64,000 nt of DNA from NCBI GenBank assembly GCA_030704615.1, contig CM060733.1, positions 18,042,001-18,106,000 on the forward strand, written 5' to 3'. Of the stretch, positions 24,203 to 35,479 are shown in pieces. Position 1 is the first letter of the stretch; each line of letters opens with the position of its first letter. The DNA is from Takakia lepidozioides. Lineage: Eukaryota; Streptophyta; Takakiopsida; Takakiales; Takakiaceae. Both the position numbers and the translations under genes were made by a program. A model generated the notes under the pieces. The model searched no databases. It was not told the DNA's origin and saw nothing but the letters and a program-made list of their open reading frames with translations.

Positions 24203-27200
24203 CTATTGATGGCCTTGACCCCCAGTGTGGAGTGCAGCAGCCTGATGGAGAAGATTAGACACAATGTCCAGGTGCTCCTTGCAACCTATTAGCTGAAGCC
24301 TACCCTCCTCAAAACTCTTTTCAAACATGTCGGCTGCTGCTGGGACTGACCTCACATACGTGCGTTTCAGTGCAGCAATGCGACTCCCTGCTTCCTTGAT
24401 TCGGGCATAGGGGATCCGGCCAGATAATACTTCTCTGACTAGAGTATCTATGACCGCGATTTGGCGTTCCCGTGTATGGGAGACCAGCAACATATCTATG
24501 CCAGCAATGACTGCTTGTACAGCCGCTTCATCCACAGTGAAGTTCTTGACTATGGCTCCCATTTCCAAGCAATCGGTCAATACAACTCCTTCAAAGAGAA
24601 GGGCATTTCGTAGGTGATCTATTGCCCCCTTGCTCAGGCTTGCAGGCCTCCCGTTCTGCTCCAATGGTCCACTGAAACAGGGTACATCAAGATGGCCCAC
24701 CATGATTGCCGCAACATCTGCTTCCACAGATTTGGCAAATGGGCATAGCTCAATATTTCTCAGTCGTTCCAGCGCGTAAGGTAGACAAGGGAGGTCAACA
24801 TGGCTGTCACAAACACTGTCCCCATGACCGGGATAATGCTTTGCACACGCTGCAATTCCTTCCTGCTGTATACCTCTGATGAAAGCATACCTACACCAAC
24901 CGGTCGATTCAACAACCCCTCAATCCCCAATCATTGCATAAAATCAAGCCTCTTGGACAACTCCAAAAGAGGTCAAACATAGACTCAGGCAGTAAATGGA
25001 GTCCAGCCACCTCTTATGAGCTCATAAGAACTCGGTCAAGTAACTCAAGATCAACAGCAGTAAATCTAGAGCTATGTCCAAGGAGGTTTTACGTATCACG
25101 TACCCAAACTCAGACACTAAGGAAGGAGAGCTCCCAAATGATCGTTTGCCAATTACAGGGTTTTGGGGATTGGTATCTACATCCACAACTGGTGCCAGAT
25201 CCATGTCAATATTCACAGCCCGGAGCTCTTTCCCTATTATACTCGCAATTGCAGCTGCAGCCTGGGTGTCGCCAGTGTTCCCCACTAATCTGGCAGGTGG
25301 AATCACTGTAAAAGGAGGTCCCAGCCTTTGGACTAAACCCCCTTCTTGGTCAACCATGATTGCCAAAGGTCGGTTGCCCGCTGCTCTCTTCAGATTAGCA
25401 CATAGATGTGCTACCTGCAAAGAGTGATGCTGGACCAATCAGAGTTTGTTGATTCAGCCATTGGAGCAACAACACTGAAACCCAAGTATAGGAAGCCAGA
25501 TGTGCACAGTGGAAAGGAAAAGTGGCTGCGCCATAGAGAAATACAGAGTATGCCAGAATCCTCATTCTCTTTTGCCTTCAATTGCTCTCCAACTCTGATC
25601 AAGACAACCCTGGCCCAGACAGATCGACCCACTTTTATTACCATAGTGGTCTGTAGCTTTGAGGTAAGAGATAAGTAATCATAAGACATGTTTACCATAG
25701 CCTTGGGGCCAGAGACCCTGTACCCAGTTTGGGCAGAATAAAAGGGAACAGACACTACCTTTGTGACGGCTCACTCCAGTAGCGGGACTTACCGTGATAT
25801 AAAACAATCTGCTCAGGCCTTCCAGATTTCCTCTAAAAAACCCTTCACACAAGCATGAATCTGCTGTGTGTGATCTGCCCCGCAGTTAGACCTCAACAGT
25901 GCCAGGGTTTTAGGCTCAACCTCGAGTTAAGACGAGAGAATATCCTCGTAAGACGTCGTTTTCCATAGCCTTGTGGCCATAGAACACGCCCAGTTTGAAA
26001 CAAGAGGGAACAGACACTACCTTTAATAGGGGCTCACTCCGGTAGTGGGACTTACCTTGGCATAAAAGTTCCGGCTTTCCATATTTCCTCTAGAAAGTCC
26101 TTCACACAAGCATCAATCTGCTATGTGTGAACTACCCAGCAAGTAGACCCCAGGGCTTTAGACTCAGCCTCGAGATTTTTTAAGTTGGTGAACAGAGGTG
26201 CAGAAACAATGTTCTTGAAGTTCCTGAAGAGGATCACTCTCTGGAGAGAATAGCCCGGACGATGTATTAGAAAATGGTTTTTGTCTTCAGGCTGCCTAAA
26301 CATTGGGCAATCACAATCTTTTTCCCTCTGCATCTGTTTATTGTTCAAATGTAGGCTCCCTGCCCTGAGTTCAAATTTCACGTTAGTGCCGAGGGCAGGG
26401 GGGCCCTTCATCATTAAGGTCCCCGCCCATGTCACAGACTGGAAACAAGTTCAGGGAAGTTTTATGCCTAACTTCATTGAGAGAGAGCGAAAGAGAGAGT
26501 TAACAGAGGTGGAGACAGTGACCTGCTCAGGGTCTTCAATGTTTCTGGCGGAAAGAATCACTCCACCCGCTCCTACAACATTTCGAAAAAAAACCACGAT
26601 TAGTCTGTCTAGCATTACCTAGGTACACAATCTGAATATTCAACACTTTAGGAAGAATGGATAAGAAAACCACACACAAAGGCAAATTAACCGAACAAAT
26701 GACAAATCAATTAGTCGAGGGCACCCAGGCAATCTATGTTGAGTGTTGTTATGGAGATTTTGTCCACTGTGGTTATGAAAACCGTCTGCCCCTATCTTTC
26801 TCTCTCCCCCTCTTTCTGCGCAAGGTTATTTTGCATGCCACACCTGAGTAGCTCCTTGGTATTGCTATCCTCGATTCTTGCATTTGGTTCCATATTGTCC
26901 TACATGTGTCCCTTGGGCCCTTTTGGCCTCTCTCTCTCTCTCTCTCTCCCTCTCAAACATCCACAGACAATGCCTATAACTTGCCATAGCTTCCCTTTTT
27001 GGCCAAGAAAATTGCCAGCCATATGAATTTGTCTGGTCTTGTTTGCTATGGCCGTACATCTCATAACCGTCCTTTCTTTCTTTCTTCTCCATCCAAATTG
27101 CCGAATCTGTTGAAATTTGAGGGTCTAGTGACCAGTTTTCAAGAGTATATCAAAAAAGACCACTCTACAAACATAGCCTTCAGAGGAGGATAAAACTGCA

Positions 27201-27641
27201 AACAACCTAAAACTTCTCTCTATGCACCTCCGTCAGTTTCCCTCGTACTGGTACACAAAAGCACACAAAATGGGTTACAAATATAACCCTGCTTGGGCCC
27301 TAGTAATCAACATGGGGAATCAATTGGACCCTGGTGAGTGACTGGCATAATATACTAAACCCTACTCTGTTACTGAAAGAGGGAGACAGCAACATACCCA
27401 TGGAAAGGAGAGTGCGGGCATGGGCATTCACAGATGTTCCTTTAAATCCGAACACCAGCATCTCCCCAACGGCCGCCCTGACCTCCCCTTCGTAAAGTTG
27501 CCAATCTTTTCGAAGTTCCAAGGACGGATTAGTGATCTTGGACGGAAAATCAACTGAAGAGTTAGATGGAAAATAGGGAGTCGGATTCTGGAGATATGAC
27601 GAGTGTGTAGATCCATCCTGACTCTCTGCATTCTCTGCCAT
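24203..27641 (-). CDS. NagZ-type beta-N-acetylhexosaminidase (GH3), four exons
   Basis: Bacterial NagZ removes N-acetylglucosamine from muropeptides. Exon 1 (27641-27398) starts MAENAESQ and reaches VRAAVGEMLVFGFKG before donor GG|gtatgt. Exon 2 starts near 26238 and completes GVILFRN; its 3' border near 26185 is uncertain. Exon 3 (25414-25104) carries PLAIMVDQEGGLVQRLG, ELRAVNIDMDLAPVVDVDTN and GKRSFGSSP, ending GG|gtacgt. Exon 4 (24890-24203) begins after gtgtag; the join restores FGYAFIRGIQQEGI. It holds KHYPGHGD, the catalytic DSH loop and VVLTDCLEMGAI with the likely nucleophile Asp. All joins read here keep frame, unlike most genes in the window. Length is roughly 430 residues against about 340 for bacterial NagZ, the excess lying in the N-terminal 55 residues. 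A role in plastid peptidoglycan turnover is inference. Confidence 0.82.
25688..26174 (+). repeat. Direct duplication of a 240-bp unit inside a GH3 intron
   Basis: Copies at about 25688-25927 and 25962-26174 share ccatagccttg, gggaacagacactaccttt, ggctcactcc, gtagcgggacttacc, tttcctctagaaa, cttcacacaagcat and gctcagcctcgag. A related fragment appears at about 35525-35665, so the unit is a dispersed repeat. Its right edge touches the 3' end of GH3 exon 2. Confidence 0.7.
26395..26475 (-). repeat. Relic of a dispersed coding segment (RHKTS motif)
   Basis: Read on the minus strand it gives EVRHKTSLNLFPVCDMGGDL. This matches segments at 42680-42760 (minus) and 43360-43430 (plus). It lies in GH3 intron 1 and is probably a fragment of the same transposon-borne gene. 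Confidence 0.6.
26931..26956 (+). repeat. (TC)n microsatellite
   Basis: A run of TC dinucleotides lies in the first intron of the GH3 gene. Confidence 0.8.
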
Positions 27642-28408
27642 GAGTTCAATTCGGGTTTTCAACTGATGCTTTATGTGACCCTCTCAGATCAAGTGCAGAC
27701 TTTTTCCATTCATGTTGCTTTTGTGACTTCCAAGAACCGAGAAGGATCACTCAGAGTCCTCGAGAACTCCAGGATGGAGGAATCCCTCGGCGACAAGCTA
27801 TCAGTGCTAAATTTATGATCAGCTTACGAACGCGATTGCATTGTTTTATGTTTAACTAATTCTTTGTTTGTCTCACACAAGTTCATAGAATGAAAGCATT
27901 CCGTCATCAAACGAAACGTTATGTAGCAGGCTCTACAACACACTCTAAAGTCTTAGTTCTGTTAACTAACGAATTATGTTACAGGTTTTTCCTTTATCTT
28001 TTCTTTGTTTGGTTTTCCTTTTGTGTCCTAATCCTGTCTGTAATCCGACACAGACTTGTCCACAGATCTTCGAAGTAGCAGTTACTTCCCACCAACAAAC
28101 TCACACGATTTGTTTTTCAAGACCCAGAGAGCACGAATCTTCAAGTGACAAGCCGGAGGAATCATTGGAAAATTTAGCAAGCCTTCAATCAGTGTAAGAG
28201 AATAAGAACAGTGAAGAGATTGACAGTTAGCTGGATCACCATGCTCTGCTAATTCCAGGGACAATCACTCGGTCTATTGGACCGAGGACCTGCTACCAGC
28301 TGGTGAACACACAGATGCAGAGGTCATGGAGAGCCCAACTCAAATCGGTAACCTGTCTAGCAGCTACATAAACGAGCTGGGAGCCGGATTCAAATGATAG
28401 TGTCGGTA
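27642..28408. other. Intergenic region between GH3 and the reductase gene
   Basis: It should hold the promoter of the minus-strand GH3 gene. No gene, conserved box or bounded repeat was recognised. Confidence 0.4.
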
Positions 28409-29863
28409 TCAAAACCTTTCTGATGGGAACCCATCAACATTCTTCAAGTACCATTGTTTTGTACTTAAGCTCCGACTCGTCAAGTACATAATCACAAATG
28501 CCAGTTGGCAGACTCCCAAAACCGTTTGGCTGATCAAGGCCACGCCCAGATAATCAACCATTTCAAAAAAGTAATGAGGGCACACCATATACTCGAACAG
28601 ACCGCCATGCGGCACTGCATATTTGCGGCTGCCATCCTTGCGTAAGTTAGCCAGGACGTAGTGGTGGTACAGATTTCCAAAGATCCCCACCAAGACCACC
28701 GGTATACCCAACCACACCAAGTCGACTGATGGCGGAGGAAGATCCGAGGAGAGTACTTGTGCATACAAGAGATTGCATGCATTCAAAGTATAGCTCGACG
28801 ATATTATCAAAAAAGTCTGGGCGGCACTCCGTGTACCCGAATAGCGATGCAGGAACAGCACCTGCTCCAATTACCAAGTAGCTTTAGCATTTTAATTGCT
28901 TCGCAGTTTTCAAATGCCTGAGGAATTAGGCTAATTTTACTTCATCTGGAAACTTAGAACTGGACCAGTGATTGGTAGGAGTCATCCCCACAGATCGCAA
29001 AGAATCATTCATTCTTATTTATTGAGTTATAGTGTGACTTGTGCGATTTCCCATGAATGAAAGTCCAAATGGTCAACATACTCTCTGCAAGGCCTGCGAG
29101 ACACCTAATGTTGGTCTTATTTTGGAAAGGGAGTCAAGAATCCGGGAGACTGAGAGACTAGTGATGTACATTTGTTTCTGCAAGGGTGCCAAAGGGTTGC
29201 TGTGGTGTGAAATATGGCCCCCCTGTCAACTTTATTCACATCTTCTGAGAATCCAGCAGGTGAAAAGAGAGGAGATACTCACAAATTATAAGGTCTAAGA
29301 TCTAATCTGCTTTCATCAAGACAGAAGTAGGAAATATAAAAAGGACAGCAAAGACGCCCATACATCTGTAACAAGCTCGTAACCAGCAGAGAGAGCTTTG
29401 TTCGAATATGCATACAGGTAGATAAATTCACAAGATTTTCCCTCTCCTTAAGCCGCATACTAGGATAGAGGGACATCACCTCAAAAACCCGTTTACTGAA
29501 GTGGAGTGAGAGAGCCGCTGCAACGTACAGAACACGAGGGGCGGAATCGAATGAAGACTGTTGTAAAAAGGATGCAACACCAGTGAGTCCAACTGTCTCC
29601 AACAGTGAATGCAGGGGGAAGAATCCAAGTGTTTGTGCCAAAAATAAGGTAGAAACTAAAGCGGCTGGTAAGTAGATAACTAGCATTCCTGTCTTGCTCG
29701 TCAGTTGGAACTTCTTTTGATCAGCAACAGCAAACTTTGAATACTGGAGGCCCGTTCCTGTCATTTCGCTCCGGAACCCCAAAATCCCGGAAACCACGTT
29801 TATAGTTCCCATAAGAACGATGTAAGAGCTGCCAGGGTTCTCGTACAAGCCCATACTCGCCAT
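28409..29863 (-). CDS. Steroid 5-alpha-reductase-like membrane enzyme (DET2/At5g16010 type), two exons
   Basis: Exon 1 (29863-29480, 128 codons) starts MASMGLYENPGSSYIV, carries LQYSKFAVADQKKFQLTSKT and ends LHFSKRVFE before GAG|GTGATG. Exon 2 (28861-28409) follows ttggagcag and continues VLFLHRYSGT. It includes LVGIFGNLYHHYVL, KYAVPHGGLFEYMVCPHYFF and SLSTKQWYLKN, the conserved C-terminal region of this family. The phase-0 join gives 278 residues, close to the plant homologues, with several hydrophobic segments fitting an ER membrane protein. The family uses NADPH to reduce steroid or enoyl double bonds; the substrate here is unknown. An in-frame ATG 59 codons upstream (30040) is possible. 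The last residues FPSERF stop at TGA, while another frame reads on as KVLIPTLSFES, resembling the family C-terminus. A small frameshift may therefore have shortened the tail. Confidence 0.85.
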
Positions 29864-30236
29864 TATGCGTGGCCTGTGTGGGGTGTTTATGGGATTCACT
29901 CTTACTGGAGCCCTGCAAATTTGGATGACCCCGCTGTGCTGTGAACCAAACTTTGGAGATCTCAGTAGCGGGACTGAAGCTGGAAGAAGGAACCAGGCCC
30001 CGAAAGAGAGCCGATTAAGCCCCGAGTTCAAAATACCCATAGCTTTGTGAACAGGAGGAGACAAAGACTTGGTCCATCATTGTAACAGATGGATAACTCC
30101 TATGTGGATCAGTCGAGTATAGGGTGGGTCCCAGTTCTTGTCCTGTTGCTCCTCTAGCAGGCTCCCTTGTCATGTCCTCCCCTACCCTGGATTCACTTGA
30201 GCATTTTAGAATGCATTTAATTGTTGTGTAGCAATG

Positions 30237-30475
30237 AATAGTCTGCCGGTAAGGCATGGTAGCTGTGAATTTGATTCTTGTGAGATTGCTATGTATTAGG
30301 TAACGTCCATTGGTCGCCACGTCACCTGAGATAATCTGCTCGCGGCTCCCGCCCTCTTGGGCAGATTATCTCAGGTGACGTGGCGACCAATGGACGTTAC
30401 CTAATACATAGCAATCTAAGTACAAGAATCAAATTCACGGCTACCACGCCTTACCAGCAGACTATCCGCCGCTCG
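30237..30475. repeat. Near-perfect hairpin, about 105-bp arms
   Basis: The left arm (about 30238-30340) and right arm (about 30362-30470) are reverse complements with only a few differences. The innermost 50 bp are identical (attgctatgtattaggtaac ... acctgagataatctgc). The loop is about 20 nt around gcggctcccgccctc. Each arm contains cgccacgtcacc. A partial extra copy of the arm follows at 30487-30525. The structure could be a snap-back MITE or a small-RNA precursor. No transposase or flanking duplication was found. Confidence 0.8.
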
Positions 30476-30525
30476 TTGGCTCTTCGGCAGATTAGGTGAC
30501 GTGGCTCCCAATGGACTTTGCCGTA

Positions 30526-31576
30526 CATAATTTGTGTTCGCAGGAATGCGGAATGATCCAGGGTTCAAATTTCAACATCTCGTAGCACGTGAACAGCCTA
30601 TAGGAATTTTCATTTAATCTCTATACTTAGACATGGCGGGAGAGTGAGGGTGAGGACAACTTGCGCTGGTAGAAGCTGCTTGCGTCAGGTGAGGGGAAAT
30701 GCCCGGGCCGAGGACATTCACGGGCGTGAGGCCCGGCATGAGGGCGGGCCTGCTTTTTATCTAGGGCAATCTAATTGGCTGCGAATTACCCCATACCGAT
30801 TGCCCGTATTTAGCATCCTGTACAGTATATAAACGGGGTGAGCTACAAGGAATTGGAGGTTAGGCTTAGTGTTCTTGAGTTACATGCACGTGGTGGAAGG
30901 CCATATCCTGGCATGGGAGGTGTCGTCAAAATACAACACCAAAGGGCGGTACATCACAAACAATGATGAGGGCATGATAGCAGACCCGGCAGATTATGGC
31001 ATATAATCTGACCCCCCGAAAAGGCCAGAATTTCGAGCCCGTGTCACCCTGTGTTGTCTGGTATCACTTCATTTTTATACTTGGTCAAATTTTATGGCAC
31101 CAAGTGGAGTCACACTAGTCGGAGTGACACAGAAGAAAATGTCACTCCAGTGATCACTCTCACTAAAGTGATGTCACCTTGTTCTGTGTCACTCTAATTT
31201 GTGTCACTCTCGAGAGGGGCAGGGAAGATTTGAAGTCCGAAAACCAGCATACAGTTGACCCCGGCTAAATGTGCCCTCTTTATATGTGTTATAAGGGTGT
31301 AATTGTTATCTTTTTTCTTACTCCCTAAAATTTTACATTATGCTGCAGTAGGGATGTTATATGTTAAACGTTACAAAAATGGTACTCCCTCCTTTGTGAC
31401 CCTTGATATAAGTTAAGGCCGCCTAAAGTAGGTTGAAACTTGAAACATAAATAGATCCATTGACATTTCATTAAGAAATAAATAATGTGGAACCACTGCC
31501 ATGTGACCGTCTGAACTAATAAAAGGATGGATGTCTAGCAAATTGGCTCTATATAATGCACTGTAGTTAGACAATA
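30526..31576. other. Gene-free stretch
   Basis: No gene is visible. Around 31105-31215 the word gtcact recurs several times (agtgacac, gtcactcc, gtgtcactct), a short degenerate repeat. Confidence 0.45.
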
Positions 31577-31831
31577 ATGAAGAAGCTGAAGAAGTTCGAC
31601 AATATGGAATCTTACGAGGTCATCGTTCTTGAGAAATTTAGGAACCATAGTTGTCTTTACTACTATATTTGTAAAACCTCCGTTGATCCATGTGCAAACG
31701 TTGAAATTGAAGATGACAAAGACGAACCTATTTTAGATCTAATGGCACGAGTGACATTTGCCAATGTTCAGGAAGCATTCAAACTCATTAATATGTTTCT
31801 AGAACAACAACCCTTGGGAGACACTTTATAA
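31577..31831 (+). CDS. Small unrecognised open reading frame (84 aa)
   Basis: It starts MKKLKKFDNMESYEVIVLEK and ends VQEAFKLINMFLEQQPLGDT. It has ordinary composition, an acidic middle and a leucine-rich helical C-terminus, and no signal peptide. The C-terminal helix loosely recalls the tail of Tigger/jerky-type transposases, but I cannot support that assignment. It may be an exon or a transposon relic. Confidence 0.35.
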   Translation: MKKLKKFDNMESYEVIVLEKFRNHSCLYYYICKTSVDPCANVEIEDDKDEPILDLMARVTFANVQEAFKLINMFLEQQPLGDTL

Positions 31832-31993
31832 TAGGGTTAGATCTGTAGATCAAAATAGTCTAAGTATCTACGTTGCGGTTGCAAATTGTCCAGATGACAC
31901 TATTGACAGTTATTTGCAGTCGATTTGACATGTAACTGTAAATGTTATTTTATTGAAATCATCCCTTGTTACTGTTACATGGATAAATGTTAA

Positions 31994-32655
31994 CCCTTAA
32001 ACGTCCACCAGCCAGAGTTGACTTTTTTTTCCCAAAAAGAGACCCCTGCGTGGAAATCCAGCCGTAACTTGAAGGAAAAAAGTAATTTTGCAATTCTGAC
32101 ATGACATTTTGTGGTTACCTACCTGACAAGGTTACTGGCCAAATTACAGGCCAATCAACGTTGATCTGGCGAAATGTCACCGTTGCGAATTTGGGCAAAT
32201 TGATACTTTATTTTTGCTATTTTCCAATTCCAGGGAAGTTTTTTGGGTTTTTCAATATCGGATGACGTCCATTCAGCCTGAGGTTTTACGTGTTTCATCC
32301 TTGCGAGACGGGCGTTCCAACGAGCTACAGATAGGGGGAATCGGGTGAGATCTGAGAGCAGGGGAAATGGTCAAACCCACCCGGAAGCCAAGTCACGTGG
32401 AAGCACGAGCTTGCGAGCTGAGAACGAGAGATTCCAAAACGTGGGACCGCCCGCAGATTGTTGGCGGGAGCCGACCCCCTTCTCTTTGCCAGCCCAAAAC
32501 CTAAAAAGATCGGGTTCAATCAAACCCAGACCTGGGCCCTACACCTGGTCAAATAAAACTTGGCCAAATTTCAGCCCAAAATAAGAAAATCCGAAAAAGT
32601 TATTCAGTTTTATCGTTTTGAAACGGCCAGTTTTTGGCTGGTGGGCATTTAAGGG
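31994..32655. mobile_element. TTAA-flanked piggyBac-like MITE (662 bp)
   Basis: TTAA lies on both sides (31990-31993 and 32656-32659). The inverted termini match at 19 of 21 positions (CCCTTAAACGTCCACCAGCCA; the right end reads inward CCCTTAAATGCCCACCAGCC). CCC ends plus TTAA targets are the piggyBac hallmark. The subterminal sequence differs from the 4.2-kb and 16-kb elements, so it is a second lineage. It has no transposase. Confidence 0.8.
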
Positions 32656-32659
32656 TTAA

Positions 32660-34587
32660 GAAGAGTCTTGGTCGCCCTCTTTAATTGGTAATATGTTATT
32701 ATTCTATTTTTGTTATTTTTTTCTTACTCCCAAGGCGTAACAATAAAAGAGGGTAGACTATATTGTGTTGTGCATGCTTGCATTAAGTTCTTACATTATT
32801 ACTTTGTTCTCCGTGAAAACATAGTATACACACATTTTATATAGCTTCTCATGGCATAGGGCCCACCCCTAACAAGGCAGTAGCCGCAAGGCGAAGTGGC
32901 TCTTAGTTATGCCGGTGGCGGCCGGAGTCTTCTCTCTCTATATCTTCTCATTGAAAGATAGCAGCGTCTGCAATGCGTGCGTGTGGCTGCGGCGGGCCCG
33001 TGTATGGTAGAGGGGTCTAGGAGGGTGGGTTTGATTCAGTTTGCTAGGTGGGTGGGTCGGACTCAGTGTGCTGGGTGGGTCGGGTGGGCAAGCCAGTTTG
33101 TTGGGCCCACAAAACACATAAAATACACATGTAAAAAATTAGTTATTTCAAAGGTTTGTAGAAAGCAGTGGGTAGTGTGGTAGTTAAGAGCAATGAATAA
33201 TAAGCACGAGGTTTAGTGTTCAATTCTTGTCATGTCGTATTGTGGTAGTAATTTGTGTTATTTAAATATACATTTTGTCTAAGTCTGCTGGAGGGTCTGC
33301 CAGTCCGCTTGAAGGTTGGAGTCCGTCCGCTCGAAGGTTGTAGTCAGTCTGCTCGAGGGTCTGCCAAGTCCGTCGCGGTAGATGAATAAGGACTTGGAAA
33401 AATTTCAGAATCCGGCAAACCGAGTGAATGGGCGGTGCGCTTATGAGCTCCCCATGGGCGGCCCATAGGCTCATTGAAGACGCTATTAAAAAATCACTGG
33501 CATATATATAAGAACGGTGAATGTGGGCTTACAGTAAAAGAGAGAGAACAACTAGGAAAGGATGAAGAGGTCTCAGAAGGTTGAATGACGGATGCTTATA
33601 GGTGGAAGTGAGAGAAAGATTGTCCAAGTTACACACGGAGATCATTGAGGGAAAGACCATTGCAGGAGTGCTACACCGCGCTGTTGAACTCATAGGTATT
33701 TGTTTGAAACTATCCCATGCATTTGAGAAACAATTTATTGGTTCCCTTCAACGTTGGGTCTAGTAGATGGCAGTTCTTCTTCAAAACTTGACCTCAACTC
33801 ACCCAATTTATTGCTAGTTTTGAAACACTAGCAAGATAAGGTGTTTGTGGAGAGACCATGTGTGCTGCAGCTGCAGACATATGTGAAAAGTGACAACCAG
33901 CATATATCCCACTGAGAGGGATCAGATGATGCAATCTAATCTTTGGTGCCTGGCATGCAAGGAGTGGTCAACAAGAAGTACAATAGGCCTAGAGGGGACA
34001 ACGCGCATGGTTTGTATTTGGAATATTGTCATATCCTAGAGCACTGAGTGCATGGTTTCAGCTCAAGTTTCCACATTTGGTGCGTAGTACCCTGGGAAGC
34101 TTAGGGGTGGTCCTTGCAGTCTACATTATCATGCGTTTGTTGAACAGGTACAGTTGACTGTGCCTAATACTCTAAAAGCAATGTTTGATTTCCATTGCGG
34201 GCATGCACAAGAGGGCTTGGTCATCTATAGTTTTGTTCTATGTTCAATATGCTATCAGTAGATCATTTTTATACCCGGAACACAACTGTTGCCATCCATT
34301 GGTGGGTCATAAAGGTTAATTGTTTGGATGATCTAGAATGTGTCATTCACTGTGCAATATGTATGTGCTAGGGTGAGCAAAGCTAGTGGTAGTGCTCAGG
34401 CCAAACTGTCATACTGTTGTAGGAGCACATTTTAGCATTCATAGTTGGGTAGATTTCGCAAACACAGTTCGTGGGTCCAGAAGTCAACCACTTGGTTCAT
34501 CGTAGTATTGATTATGTATAACCACTTGACAGGTGGTCAGGTCCACAGTAAATACCTTTGCGGCTTTCACTTGTTTTGTAGAAGGTG
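32660..34587. other. Gene-free stretch with a short tandem array
   Basis: Around 33285-33375 variants of gtctgctcgaaggtt and gagggtctgcca repeat about four times. 33000-33090 is rich in gggtgggtcgg. No gene is supported. Confidence 0.45.
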
Positions 34588-34900
34588 AGAGCATCCCCAC
34601 TGGTGTCCCTAAATGCCACGGCAACGGTATTTGAGCCCCCGACCCTGGTATCCACACCCCCGGGCCCGTACTTTGGTGCATGATACGGGCCCTCGTCAGC
34701 CCGGCCGGCACCTGCTGGAGAGACTATTGCGTGATGGTAAGGCGACGTTTGCCAGGTGGTCCCTCCGTAGCCAAGCACGTCATAAAAAATGACATGTGCA
34801 AGGTAGTTTGATGGGGTTGCCGCTAGGGGAGAGGAGTGTTCGAGCCCGCGGGAGGTTACCGTTGCAGTGGTGTTTAGTGTACCCCCGGTGGAGATGCTCT
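34588..34900. mobile_element. MITE with about 45-bp imperfect terminal inverted repeats
   Basis: The left end reads AGAGCATCCCCACTGGTGTC and the right end reads inward AGAGCATCTCCACCGGGGGT. Both continue with ACTAAA/CCTAAA, CCAC and GCAACGGTA. It has no coding capacity. The AGAGCATCTCCA-type terminus is common in plant MITEs, but no clear target duplication was found, so the superfamily stays open. Confidence 0.65.
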
Positions 34901-35169
34901 GAGATATTGAGCTTAGAGGTCCCCTCTATTTCTCTCTCTCGTATTGCATGGGTGCAATGAACTAGTTAAAATTCATGTGGCCAGTATGTGTCTCTAAAAT
35001 GCAGCTCTCTGTAGATAGCAATTTGGATGGTCTTAGCACATGTCAATTTAGAGGGAGGAAGCAGGTGGTTTGCATTAGAGTCGGGTGATTCCGGTCGGAG
35101 TGCCAGGTGGTGGTATCCGTAGGGCTAGCGTGTACGAGTACACTATGAGAAGTGACTGCGGAGCTTGAG

Positions 35170-35465
35170 GAGGGCTTACCCCCTTCTTGTATAGATTGAT
35201 AATGACCCCTTGTCACTAGCGAAAGGGGATCATTTCAGACCTCCAGATACGGTTAAAGAGAAGTATAAGACCCTCTATCATGCGGTTGCCACCGTGGTTG
35301 ATAAGCTCGTTGACTATACCATCAGGTCCACCAGTTTTATATCCATTTAAATGCTCAATTGCTTACACAATCTCAAAAGAACTAATGGGAGCATTGTAAG
35401 CCTTTGAAATATACTCCAATTCATCAGGGTTGTCTTGAATCATAGAACAATTTTCCCAACTGTGT
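35170..35465 (-). pseudogene. LINE (non-LTR) reverse transcriptase relic
   Basis: A single minus-strand frame gives NAPISSFEIV, AIEHLNGYKTGGPDGIVNEL, LILLFNRIW and GVIINLYKKG. These are the RT fingers motifs of LINEs (KTGGPDGI, LFNRIW, LYKKG). In-frame TAA, TAG and TGA codons interrupt it. It is a short old fragment with no poly-A tail or endonuclease seen. Confidence 0.8.
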
Positions 35466-35479
35466 CCTTCTATTCTTCA

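Noticed and set aside
25411-25755. Minus-strand frame just upstream of GH3 exon 3 as part of the protein
   Set aside because: A good acceptor at 25415 starts exon 3, and the frame upstream lacks GH3 similarity; the matching N-terminal parts are at 26.2 and 27.4-27.6 kb.
34484-34778. Minus-strand frames of 75 and 88 codons
   Set aside because: They lie inside or across the MITE at 34588-34900 and have no protein motif.
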